This document shows positions 1 to 5,229 of a stretch of 8,611 nt of DNA, piece after piece. Below the pieces are notes generated by a model that was not told where the DNA came from, ran no database searches, and saw only the letters and a program-made list of their open reading frames with translations. Origin of the DNA: JAAFJT01 sp043744275 (GTDB taxonomy: Bacteria > Bacteroidota > Bacteroidia > Chitinophagales > Saprospiraceae); the NCBI GenBank assembly GCA_043744275.1, contig JAYTUY010000023.1, positions 1 to 8,611 on the forward strand. The letters run 5' to 3'. The translations under genes and the position numbers were made by a program. Position 1 is the first letter of the stretch. Every line of letters begins with the position of its first letter.

Positions 1-100
1 CTTGGAATCTCTTGGAATCTCTTGGAATCTCTTGGAATCTCTTGGAATCTCTTGGAATCTCTTGGAATCTCTTGAAATCTCTTGGAATCTCTTGGGAGAG
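1..100. repeat. 10-bp tandem repeat (minisatellite), cut by window edge
   Basis: The unit CTTGGAATCT is repeated head to tail nine times from 1 to 90, and a degenerate tenth unit (CTTGGGAGAG) closes the array. The only internal variant is G to A at position 75. The array starts at the window edge, so its true length is unknown. A 10-bp unit is not a multiple of three, so any translation has a 10-residue period made of three DNA units. On the minus strand the array is open and is preceded by an ATG at 110-108, giving MKTTLP followed by repeats of RDSKRFQEIP. On the plus strand the position-75 variant makes a TGA in frame 1. Whether it is coding or a simple intergenic satellite cannot be settled from this fragment. 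Confidence 0.95.
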
Positions 101-110
101 TAGTTTTCAT
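1..110 (-). CDS. Possible N-terminus of a repeat-encoded protein (partial, doubtful)
   Basis: A minus-strand reading frame begins with ATG at 110-108 and stays open to the window edge, about 36 codons. It encodes MKTTLP and then a perfect 10-residue repeat, RDSKRFQEIP, with every third DNA unit returning to the same frame. The DNA upstream (111-200) is AT-rich and could hold a promoter, but I could not find a convincing TTTG/TAnnTTTG pair. The repeated peptide is highly charged and matches no family I recognise. The frame may be open only because the repeat unit lacks stop triplets on this strand, so a non-coding satellite is at least as likely. It is listed because the gene, if real, would lie mostly outside this window. 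Confidence 0.15.
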   Translation of the reverse strand, partial: MKTTLPRDSKRFQEIPRDSKRFQEIPRDSKRFQEIP

Positions 111-814
111 ATTAATTGTATAAATATTGTGTAGAATTATTGGTTAATCACTTTTGCAATATTAAACAAAAAATTGATTGCGTGTATTATTGTTATAAAA
201 ATTTAACACATTTAAAAAAGTATCAAATAAATATTGTTAGAATGAGATTTTTTGAAAGAAAGGTTTATAAAAGTCAAATAAAATCTTAAACTGCAAAAAG
301 CTTGAATGAGTGCTCTGCTCGGTTGATATATGATTTTAGAATAACAACGAATTAAAAATTTTAATAAAAAAGATTCATTAGCAAAAATAATATTTTTAGC
401 CTTCATTTTATTAAATCGTTGATCTTCAATTATTTATAAAATGTTAAACATTTAATATATAACTAAAATATGTTATGCTTTGTGAATCTTTTTGCAACTT
501 TGTACGTGAAAGTAAACATGCAAGTGCAAACGAGAAGTTAAAGATGTTAACGAAAGTTTAACGTTTGTACAAAATTAAGAAATTGTATATTTCTTTGATG
601 TGTGAAAAGATTTGTAGCGTTCATTTCTATTTTAATTTTAATTAAAAAAATGTCATCGCCTCAAATTATATCCCATAACTATTTTCTTTAATTTTATTTT
701 ATTTTATAATATGAAACATTAAAAATTATAATCCTATAAACTTTCGTCTTAATAATTATCATCCTTGAACATCGATTTTTTCACCGCTGAAAAAGCAAAT
801 TTAAAGTTAGGCTC
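101..814. other. Long AT-rich intergenic region without a convincing gene
   Basis: About 700 bp of very AT-rich sequence, much richer in A+T than the flanking genes. It holds homopolymeric and simple A/T runs (for example 630-720). The short frames inside it have AT-driven composition and no recognisable domain. Between 490 and 575 the composition is less extreme: TTTGTAC occurs twice (500-506 and 565-571), and a small inverted repeat, GTTAA with TTAAC, lies near 547-563. A CAACTTTG at 495-502 resembles a Bacteroidota -7 box with one mismatch but has no partner at the right distance. The region probably carries the promoter of the 815 gene and perhaps of a gene to the left, but no element can be fixed. 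Confidence 0.6.
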
Positions 815-1393
815 ATGACAGACATTTTTTTACACTTTAAAAACAAATTTAATCGTAATCCTGAATTAATTGCTACTGAGCCACTGGTGGAACAGTCCCT
901 TGAACTTTCAAACAATGAAATCACAGATTACGAACAATGGAAAGATGCCCCTACACAAGCAGCTATGATCAATTGGTTGCGTGACCAATTGATGGCGCAT
1001 CAATGCTCTCCTAACAACACGCACGACGGGATTGACTTCTTCGTCACCAGTTCAACCAAAGGGTTTAGATTGCATCCTGCTTTGACCCGCTTTTCAGATA
1101 ATTCGGTACGTCACCTTTTCAATTATCTGAAAGAACGGCTTTTACAAGCAAATTATCGTGTTTCATTGTCGGATACTCGCGTTTTCGGACGTGGTTATTG
1201 GAATGAAACAATTCATCGCCATGTGGTGAAGCCACAGGCTGAATTCGGAGATGAGTTTGCACAAATTAGTGTGGAGTTAGTTTTAAAAGATGACCATTTA
1301 GTTAGTTTAAAGTTAGACGCTTGCGTCCCAAACACCGATCTACCGCGTCCTTCGGATGATTTTGCCGAAATGATGCTGGCGTTATTGGCTTAG
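815..1393 (+). CDS. Conserved-looking protein of unknown function, 192 residues
   Basis: This is a complete 192-residue frame from ATG at 815 to TAG. I do not recognise the family. It has no signal peptide or membrane segment and looks like a soluble cytoplasmic alpha/beta protein. The N-terminal third (about residues 1-65) is acidic and helical-looking. The middle (about 72-135) contains FFVTSSTKGFRLHP, a helix NSVRHLFNYLKERLL and VSLSDTRVFGRGYWNETIHRHVVKP, rich in aromatic and basic residues. The C-terminal part (about 140-192) looks like a beta hairpin (ISVELVLKDDHLVSLKLDACVP) followed by an acidic helix. Codon use and base composition resemble the other genes here. It stands alone, with a long AT-rich leader upstream and a strong terminator 34 bp downstream, so it is probably monocistronic. 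The gene is credible because of its composition, length and terminator; its function is unknown. Confidence 0.85.
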   Translation: MTDIFLHFKNKFNRNPELIATEPLVEQSLELSNNEITDYEQWKDAPTQAAMINWLRDQLMAHQCSPNNTHDGIDFFVTSSTKGFRLHPALTRFSDNSVRHLFNYLKERLLQANYRVSLSDTRVFGRGYWNETIHRHVVKPQAEFGDEFAQISVELVLKDDHLVSLKLDACVPNTDLPRPSDDFAEMMLALLA

Positions 1394-1426
1394 AATTTTT
1401 CTAATGCTTTGACGTTATTATTTTTA

Positions 1427-1463
1427 AAAACGCCGACTTCCTCCCGAATCGGCGTTTTGCTTT
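1427..1463. terminator. Bidirectional intrinsic terminator between convergent genes
   Basis: A perfect 10-bp stem, AAAACGCCGA (1427-1436) with TCGGCGTTTT (1449-1458), encloses a 12-nt loop. It is followed on the plus strand by T-rich GCTTTTT and on the minus strand by TTTTTAAAAA. It lies between the plus-strand 815 gene and the minus-strand hydrolase gene, which converge, and can terminate both transcripts. The GC-rich core in AT-rich surroundings makes this the clearest terminator in the window. Confidence 0.88.
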
Positions 1464-1544
1464 TTCATGAATTGATGGATTATGAGTTTCAATATTCATC
1501 AGACTCCAAACTTATAACTCATCTCTCATAACTCAAATTCTTTA

Positions 1545-2486
1545 TTAAAATATTTCCTTCACTAAGAAGAAACCATCGCTCCCTTGTAGCTGATAAAGTG
1601 GCATTAAAATCAGGCAATCTGCAGGCGATTTTATATCCCCATTTTTATCAGTAGCCAATATTTCACCTTTTTTAATAGACTGAAAATTTTGATAATTGGG
1701 TTGCATTTTAAAATTATCGTTAGGCATAATGTGGTGATTATCAATGACTTGTACAGCTTTTGGTAAATTTTTAGAGTACCCCCTCAGTATTTCATCATGT
1801 CTGGACTCTACATCATTCGCATTGAGGCAACCTACTGTTCTCAGGCAATTAATAAGCCACGCAATGGTACGGCGAACTGAAAAAACATCGTCGTGTTGAC
1901 CTGCTTCAAAACATATTCCTATTGTTGGAATGCCTATATTTTCCTCTCTAAAATAATGCAAAGTCGTGCCACCCAAACCTTTCACCAGACCTTTTACCAC
2001 AGGCGCATAAAGTGTACGAGCTATATCCAAACTCTCTTTATCTTCACTAACAATGGTAAAAATACCGCCAGCTGCGGAAGTGGTATGCAAATCCACAACA
2101 ATTATTTTTTCAGGCTTATACGTATTGATTTGACTTTCAATGCATTGTATTAGTTCAATCAATTCTAAATCTTCAAAAGCCAGTTGATTTTGACCCATTG
2201 AAAAGATAGGCTGTTTGGTTTTTTCTATGTTTTCAAGCGTCAATTCTCGATTTAAATCCTTCTTAACAAACCGTATTTTCCTTTCGTAAGCCTGCAAATT
2301 GCCAATCATACCCACCATTCGCCCTTTGAAATGAAAGTGCGGATTCTTTTTAGGTTCATCTTCAAGCATTTGAAATAGGTCGCGCAATGCCAGCACACCC
2401 GCAGGTTCATTCCCATGCATAGCAGCCAATGCAATCACCAAAGTTCCTTTTTCATGCCCTGAATATTCTCCGATTAATCTTTTCAA
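1545..2486 (-). CDS. Succinylglutamate desuccinylase/aspartoacylase-family zinc hydrolase
   Basis: This 313-residue protein belongs to the AstE/AspA family, zinc carboxypeptidase-fold enzymes that hydrolyse N-acyl amino acids or related amides in the cytoplasm. The first zinc-binding motif is MHGNEPAG (His24, Glu27). Residues DLNR (77-80) match the substrate-binding Asn-Arg. The third zinc ligand lies in VVDLHTTSAAGG (His134). Glu194 in ICFEAGQHDD is the expected catalytic glutamate. The C-terminal segment (about 260-313), with IKKGEILATDKNG and GSDGFFLVKEIF, matches the family's beta-domain. All key residues are present, so the enzyme should be active, but the acyl group cannot be predicted. 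The start is TTG (2486-2484): an in-frame TAA lies two codons upstream and the next Met is inside the zinc motif, so TTG, or less likely the adjacent ATT, must be used. Codons for ILRGY (233-237) carry one copy of the CCCCTCAGT motif. Confidence 0.93.
   Translation of the reverse strand: MKRLIGEYSGHEKGTLVIALAAMHGNEPAGVLALRDLFQMLEDEPKKNPHFHFKGRMVGMIGNLQAYERKIRFVKKDLNRELTLENIEKTKQPIFSMGQNQLAFEDLELIELIQCIESQINTYKPEKIIVVDLHTTSAAGGIFTIVSEDKESLDIARTLYAPVVKGLVKGLGGTTLHYFREENIGIPTIGICFEAGQHDDVFSVRRTIAWLINCLRTVGCLNANDVESRHDEILRGYSKNLPKAVQVIDNHHIMPNDNFKMQPNYQNFQSIKKGEILATDKNGDIKSPADCLILMPLYQLQGSDGFFLVKEIF
1778..1790 (+). repeat. Dispersed CCCCTCAGT motif, copy 1
   Basis: ACCCCCTCAGTAT with five C. It lies inside the minus-strand hydrolase gene and is read in the sense direction as ATA CTG AGG GGG T, coding for ILRG near residues 233-236, a stretch outside the catalytic motifs. 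It is one of seven dispersed copies in this window. Confidence 0.85.
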
Positions 2487-2554
2487 AATTTATACAATAT
2501 TGATTTTCAATAAAATAAACAAATTAATGACACTTTTTAGTTATGAATTGAAAA

Positions 2555-2599
2555 TTGAAAATGGAGAGTTTTGTGGAATTTTCAACTCTCAATTTTCAA
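2555..2599 (-). terminator. Hairpin after the RNase H1 stop codon, likely terminator
   Basis: TTGAAAAT-G-GAGAGTT (2555-2570) pairs with AACTCTC-A-ATTTTCAA (2584-2599). That is 15 base pairs interrupted by one G/A mismatch, with a 13-nt loop. The hairpin begins a few bases after the RNase H1 stop codon on the minus strand, and T-rich sequence (TTTTCAATT) follows in that direction. The stem is AT-rich and the T-tract interrupted, so termination may be partial; it would separate RNase H1 from the hydrolase gene downstream. Confidence 0.5.
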
Positions 2600-2605
2600 C
2601 TACAC

Positions 2606-3241
2606 TCATTTTCTCCCAAAGTCCGCAGGTATTTCGCCCCAATTTTCTGTTTCCCACTTAATAATAGGATTTTGGTATGTATTGGAATGTAGCCATTTGA
2701 CGGCGCGGTCTATCAATTCAAAAATAGGCTCATTGCGAGGAGTGCGCACCAATTCTGTTTTCAATTTTTTATTTCTTACCCAAGCAATAGCAGTTCGAGA
2801 ATCGCTATAAATAGGCATTGTTAAATGTCCTTCGCGCTTCAAAAAAGCCAATCCATGCACCAGCGCGAGGAACTCACCGACGTTATTAGTGCCTTGTGGA
2901 AAAGGACCTTGATGAAAAATTTGCACCTTCGTTTTGGTGTAAACGCCCCGATATTCCATCAGCCCAGGGTTGCCACTGCAAGCTGCATCTACAGCAATAC
3001 TCTCTTGTATAATGCGTTGATTGTCAGCACTTTGCGGTTTTTTAGCTTCTGTTTTTTTACTAAAATCATAGTAGTTGGAGTACTTGCTTTTGAAAGCAGT
3101 TTCAGCTTCGGCTCGGGTTTCAAAGGCTTTATATTTGGCACCCGGGTAGCCTTGGATTTGCGCTTTGGCATCGTCCCAAGTGGTGTAAATACCTGGTTTT
3201 GCTCCTTCCCAAACCACATATAATTTTGCTTTTTTCGCCAT
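2606..3241 (-). CDS. rnhA: Ribonuclease H1 with N-terminal hybrid-binding domain
   Basis: This 211-residue enzyme cleaves the RNA strand of RNA:DNA hybrids, removing R-loops and primers. Residues 5-50 (KLYVVWEGAKPGIYTTWDDA, then YPGAKYKAFETRAEAETAF) form the viroplasmin/hybrid-binding domain. A lysine-rich linker follows (about 51-78). The catalytic RNase H domain occupies about 81-211. The four metal-binding acids are visible: Asp85 in AVDAACSGNPG, Glu123 in NNVGEFLALVHG, Asp147 in IYSDSRTAI and Asp207 in WGEIPADFGRK. From memory, both domains and the WGEI.AD.GRK ending closely match the Bacillus halodurans RNase H1 used in structural work. The start is ATG, preceded by a divergent promoter region shared with TatD. 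The length is normal for the subtype and no catalytic residue is missing. Confidence 0.96.
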   Translation of the reverse strand: MAKKAKLYVVWEGAKPGIYTTWDDAKAQIQGYPGAKYKAFETRAEAETAFKSKYSNYYDFSKKTEAKKPQSADNQRIIQESIAVDAACSGNPGLMEYRGVYTKTKVQIFHQGPFPQGTNNVGEFLALVHGLAFLKREGHLTMPIYSDSRTAIAWVRNKKLKTELVRTPRNEPIFELIDRAVKWLHSNTYQNPIIKWETENWGEIPADFGRK

Positions 3242-3302
3242 TAAAATAAATTAAAATATTGCTTGAATAAATAGAAATTGGTTGAATTGAATAGAATGCA
3301 TG

Positions 3303-3310
3303 TAATTTTG
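3303..3310 (+). promoter_or_regulatory. Bacteroidota-type -7 box for the TatD gene
   Basis: TAATTTTG matches the Bacteroidota sigma-factor -7 consensus TAnnTTTG exactly. A GTTG at 3281-3284 (consensus TTTG), 18 nt upstream, is a fair -33 element. The leader to the ATG at 3372 would be roughly 55 nt. The box directly abuts an opposing -7 box on the minus strand. Confidence 0.5.
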
Positions 3311-3318
3311 CAAAGCTA
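3311..3318 (-). promoter_or_regulatory. Bacteroidota-type -7 box for RNase H1
   Basis: On the minus strand this reads TAGCTTTG, an exact fit to TAnnTTTG. No good TTTG is found at the usual upstream distance, so support rests on the -7 box and its position about 70 nt before the RNase H1 ATG. It is back to back with the plus-strand box at 3303-3310, and the two meet in the palindrome TTTGCAAA. Confidence 0.4.
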
Positions 3319-3371
3319 TTTCGTTTTAATTAAACCCATTCTTTTTATCATAAAAAAATTTTGTTCGACTT

Positions 3372-4142
3372 ATGCTAATTGATACACACGCCCATCTATA
3401 TGTCAAACAGTTCAACCATGACCGCGAAGCTGCCATCGAACGCGCTCGTACTGAGGGGGTCACGAAGGTCTATTTACCAGCCATTGACAGCGAAACGCAC
3501 GCCGATATGCTCGCTTTGGAAGCGTCGAATCCCGATTTTTGCACAGCCATGATGGGTCTTCATCCTTGCAGTGTCAAAGAGGAAGATATTGAAAATGAGT
3601 TAAAAATCATCGAAAAATACTTGACTGAACGTCCGTTTTGCGCCATCGGCGAAATCGGTATTGACTTATATTGGGATAAAACGACTTTGGCTTTGCAACA
3701 AAAAGCATTTATTCAACAAATGCATTGGGCGCAAGATTTGGGCATTCCGATTATCATCCACAGCCGCGAGAGTATGGATGAAGTGATTGATGTTTTGCAA
3801 AAAAATAGCTTTTATACTGAGGGGGGTATCCTCCATTGTTTTACAGGTAATATTGAGCAAGCGAAAGCGTTAATTGATATGGGTTTTTACTTGGGCATTG
3901 GCGGCGTGGTGACTTATAAAAATGGGGGTTTAGAACCTGTTATTACTGAAATTCCCTTGAAAAACCTTGTTTTGGAGACCGATGCACCTTATCTTTCACC
4001 TGTGCCGTTTAGAGGTAGGCGCAATGAATCAAGTTATGTTAAGCACGTAGCACAGCGCATTTCTGAGATAAAAATGGTGGATTTCAGAGAAGTAGCACAG
4101 GTGACTTCAGAGAATGCTAATAAGATTTTTACTAATTTTTGA
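3372..4142 (+). CDS. TatD-family metal-dependent hydrolase/deoxyribonuclease
   Basis: This is a 256-residue TIM-barrel amidohydrolase-fold protein of the TatD family. Characterised members are metal-dependent 3'-5' exonucleases linked to DNA repair and degradation; some paralogues are less well defined. The expected metal ligands are His6 and His8 (IDTHAHLY), Glu94 (IGEIGIDLYWD), His130 (PIIIHSRES), His155 (GGILHCFTG) and Asp204 (LETDAPYLSPVPFRGRRNES). The last block is the diagnostic TatD signature. Length is typical and the ATG lies directly before the first metal motif. It is transcribed divergently from RNase H1 and followed 30 nt later by a small membrane-protein gene. Two copies of the CCCCTCAGT motif lie within it, both read as T-E-G (27-29 and 149-151). 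Which TatD paralogue it is cannot be decided, so no symbol is given. Confidence 0.95.
   Translation: MLIDTHAHLYVKQFNHDREAAIERARTEGVTKVYLPAIDSETHADMLALEASNPDFCTAMMGLHPCSVKEEDIENELKIIEKYLTERPFCAIGEIGIDLYWDKTTLALQQKAFIQQMHWAQDLGIPIIIHSRESMDEVIDVLQKNSFYTEGGILHCFTGNIEQAKALIDMGFYLGIGGVVTYKNGGLEPVITEIPLKNLVLETDAPYLSPVPFRGRRNESSYVKHVAQRISEIKMVDFREVAQVTSENANKIFTNF
3448..3460 (-). repeat. Dispersed CCCCTCAGT motif, copy 2
   Basis: The plus strand reads GTACTGAGGGGGT; the minus strand reads ACCCCCTCAGTAC, with five C. It lies within the TatD gene and codes for RTEGV at residues 26-30. Confidence 0.85.
3814..3827 (-). repeat. Dispersed CCCCTCAGT motif, copy 3
   Basis: The plus strand reads ATACTGAGGGGGGT, with six G, the longest tract of the set. 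It lies in the TatD gene, codes for YTEGG at 148-152 and runs into the metal-binding GGILHCF block. It is 366 bp from copy 2 and in the same reading phase. Confidence 0.85.
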
Positions 4143-4148
4143 TAAAAA

Positions 4149-4166
4149 ACTCCTGCGGAGGGGAGT
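4149..4166 (+). promoter_or_regulatory. Shine-Dalgarno-like site that may fold on itself
   Basis: The TatD to membrane-protein gap contains GGAGGGGAG (4157-4165), a strong purine-rich ribosome-binding site 7 nt before the ATG at 4173. This is unusual here, where the other genes have A/T-rich leaders with no such site. ACTCC at 4149-4153 can pair with GGAGT at 4162-4166, or CTCC with GGAG at 4157-4160, so the site could be partly hidden by a small hairpin. Confidence 0.4.
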
Positions 4167-4172
4167 GATACT

Positions 4173-4595
4173 ATGAAAATATTCATCAAATTTTTAACCG
4201 GTTTAATTTTTTTAACGCTGTTATTTTCATCATCAGCTCATGCTACTTTGCTTCACAATACGACTCCTTCTTTTGAGAAAAATACTACTTTTTCTACTTC
4301 AGAATTTAAAAATGAAGCAAAATTTGTCATTAAAGCCCAAAAAAAACGCTTTCCCATTCTATCAGCCATCGGTTTAGGCTTCTTCGGTTTGACCTTAATT
4401 TTTAGTAAATTTAAAAAGAAAAGCATTAAATGGATAGCTCTGAGTGGGTTTGCAGCAGGTACTATTTTAGGGGTAATATTTGAAGGTTTGAATGTTTTTT
4501 CAATCATCAATCTTTCTTTGTGGGGTGCTCTTTTAATAGGCTTAATTGTATGGGCTTTGGTGAGGAAAAGTTTTAATAAGCGCAAAGTTGGTTAA
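4173..4595 (+). CDS. Small membrane protein with signal peptide, unknown function
   Basis: This 140-residue protein has a clear N-terminal signal peptide: basic start MKIFIK, hydrophobic core LTGLIFLTLLFSSS, and a likely cleavage after Ala24 in SAHA-T. A polar, Thr/Ser-rich stretch follows (about 25-50). Then come a basic patch (AQKKR), a hydrophobic segment (about 61-78), the basic loop KFKKKSIK, and two further hydrophobic segments (about 86-104 and 108-130), ending in a basic tail (RKSFNKRKVG). Three membrane helices after cleavage are likely. The family is not recognised; small inner-membrane proteins of this form are common and often unnamed in Bacteroidota. It lies 30 nt after TatD and may share its transcript, though its Shine-Dalgarno-like site suggests separate translation control. 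Confidence 0.8.
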   Translation: MKIFIKFLTGLIFLTLLFSSSAHATLLHNTTPSFEKNTTFSTSEFKNEAKFVIKAQKKRFPILSAIGLGFFGLTLIFSKFKKKSIKWIALSGFAAGTILGVIFEGLNVFSIINLSLWGALLIGLIVWALVRKSFNKRKVG

Positions 4596-4676
4596 TTATT
4601 GTTCATTATTCATTGTTCAATAGCTGGGAATTCTCATTAATGATGACCGAATAATAATTAACGAATAACAATTAAC
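4591..4676. repeat. Imperfect AT-rich inverted repeat after the membrane-protein gene
   Basis: GTTAATT at 4591-4597 is complementary to AATTAAC at 4670-4676, and the sequences inside (runs of ATT/GTTC on the left, GAATAA/AATAAT on the right) continue the pairing imperfectly. The palindrome CATTAATG sits near the centre (4635-4642). The left arm overlaps the end of the reading frame. It could be a weak terminator or a degenerate intergenic repeat, and the AT bias makes chance pairing likely. Confidence 0.3.
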
Positions 4677-4685
4677 GCTTTTTAT

Positions 4686-4693
4686 TAACTTTG
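4686..4693 (+). promoter_or_regulatory. Bacteroidota-type -7 box for the DUF5606 gene
   Basis: TAACTTTG fits TAnnTTTG exactly and stands 53 nt before the ATG at 4747. The region 19-21 nt upstream is AT-rich with no clear TTTG, so the -33 element is weak or absent. It would drive the DUF5606-glycosyltransferase pair. Confidence 0.45.
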
Positions 4694-4746
4694 CGCGTTT
4701 TTCAAAGAAATCAATTCAATTTTACAATTAAAAAAATCAAAATACA

Positions 4747-5211
4747 ATGATAGAAGTAAAAAATATGGTCGCTGTGGGTGGTTTATCGGGTGTTTATAAA
4801 CTCATTTCAGCACGGAGCAACGGCATTATTATCGAGGATTTTGATACTAAAGTCCGTCAGTTTGTACCAGCTCGCCAGCATCAATTTTCACCCTTTGAAA
4901 CCATTTCTATTTTCACGGATACGGACTCTACGCCCGTCGGTGAGGTTTTTCAAAATATGAAAAATCAAATAGCAGAGAATCCTGTGCCTTCTGAAAAAGC
5001 ATCTTCTTCGGAATTGCGCAGCTATTTTATTGAGGTTTTGCCTGATCATGACCGCGATCGCGTACATATCAGCGACATCAAAAAAGTCATTAAATGGTAC
5101 AATTTTTTGAATAGACGCGACCTTTTGAAAGATAAAGTGGAGGAGGAAAAAACGGAAGAGGTTGCAGAAAATGCGGCTGAACCAATTGCTATAAATGAAG
5201 AAGTGAAATAA
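4747..5211 (+). CDS. DUF5606-domain protein, Bacteroidota-specific
   Basis: This 154-residue protein matches the DUF5606 family as I know it, a group of uncharacterised Bacteroidota proteins. Its features are a short N-terminal beta domain (residues 1-60: GGLSGVYKLISARSNGIIIEDF, then VPARQHQFSPFETISIFTD) and a second domain (about 88-125) with the signature LPDHDRDRVHISDIKKVIKWYNFL. A charged, low-complexity acidic tail follows (130-154, many Glu/Ala), probably disordered. No signal peptide or membrane segment is present, so it should be cytoplasmic. The role is unknown in the family; the beta domain might suggest nucleic-acid or protein binding, but that is inference. It has its own promoter-like box and lies 18 nt before the glycosyltransferase, so the two are probably co-transcribed. 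Confidence 0.9.
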   Translation: MIEVKNMVAVGGLSGVYKLISARSNGIIIEDFDTKVRQFVPARQHQFSPFETISIFTDTDSTPVGEVFQNMKNQIAENPVPSEKASSSELRSYFIEVLPDHDRDRVHISDIKKVIKWYNFLNRRDLLKDKVEEEKTEEVAENAAEPIAINEEVK

Positions 5212-5229
5212 TAAAATACAATTTGTTTT

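Noticed and set aside
212..406. 64-residue minus-strand frame in the AT-rich region
   Set aside because: Its amino-acid make-up (Ile, Leu, Phe, Lys, Asn, Ser) is what AT-rich random DNA gives; there is no domain, signal peptide or ribosome-binding context.
490..575. Possible promoter or small RNA with two TTTGTAC repeats
   Set aside because: The -7-like boxes have a mismatch or wrong spacing, no -33 partner fits, and no stable fold or terminator follows.
873..885. TACTGAG inside the 815 gene as a further copy of the dispersed motif
   Set aside because: It is followed by CCACT instead of a G-tract and lacks the shared nonamer; counted as chance. The same applies to CTGAGTGGGT near 4440.
1480..1536. 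Short repeats of ATAACTCA and a 7-bp inverted match ATGAGTT/AACTCAT
   Set aside because: Short, AT-rich and without a stable stem; the strong hairpin at 1427-1458 already accounts for termination here.
2825..3223. 132-residue plus-strand frame opposite RNase H1
   Set aside because: It is the antisense shadow of a gene with complete domains and catalytic residues; no recognisable protein features.
5053..5062. CGCGATCGCG palindrome containing the HIP1 octamer GCGATCGC
   Set aside because: Only one copy is present, it lies in the conserved DRDRV codons of DUF5606, and HIP1 is a cyanobacterial feature; a chance or restriction-like palindrome.
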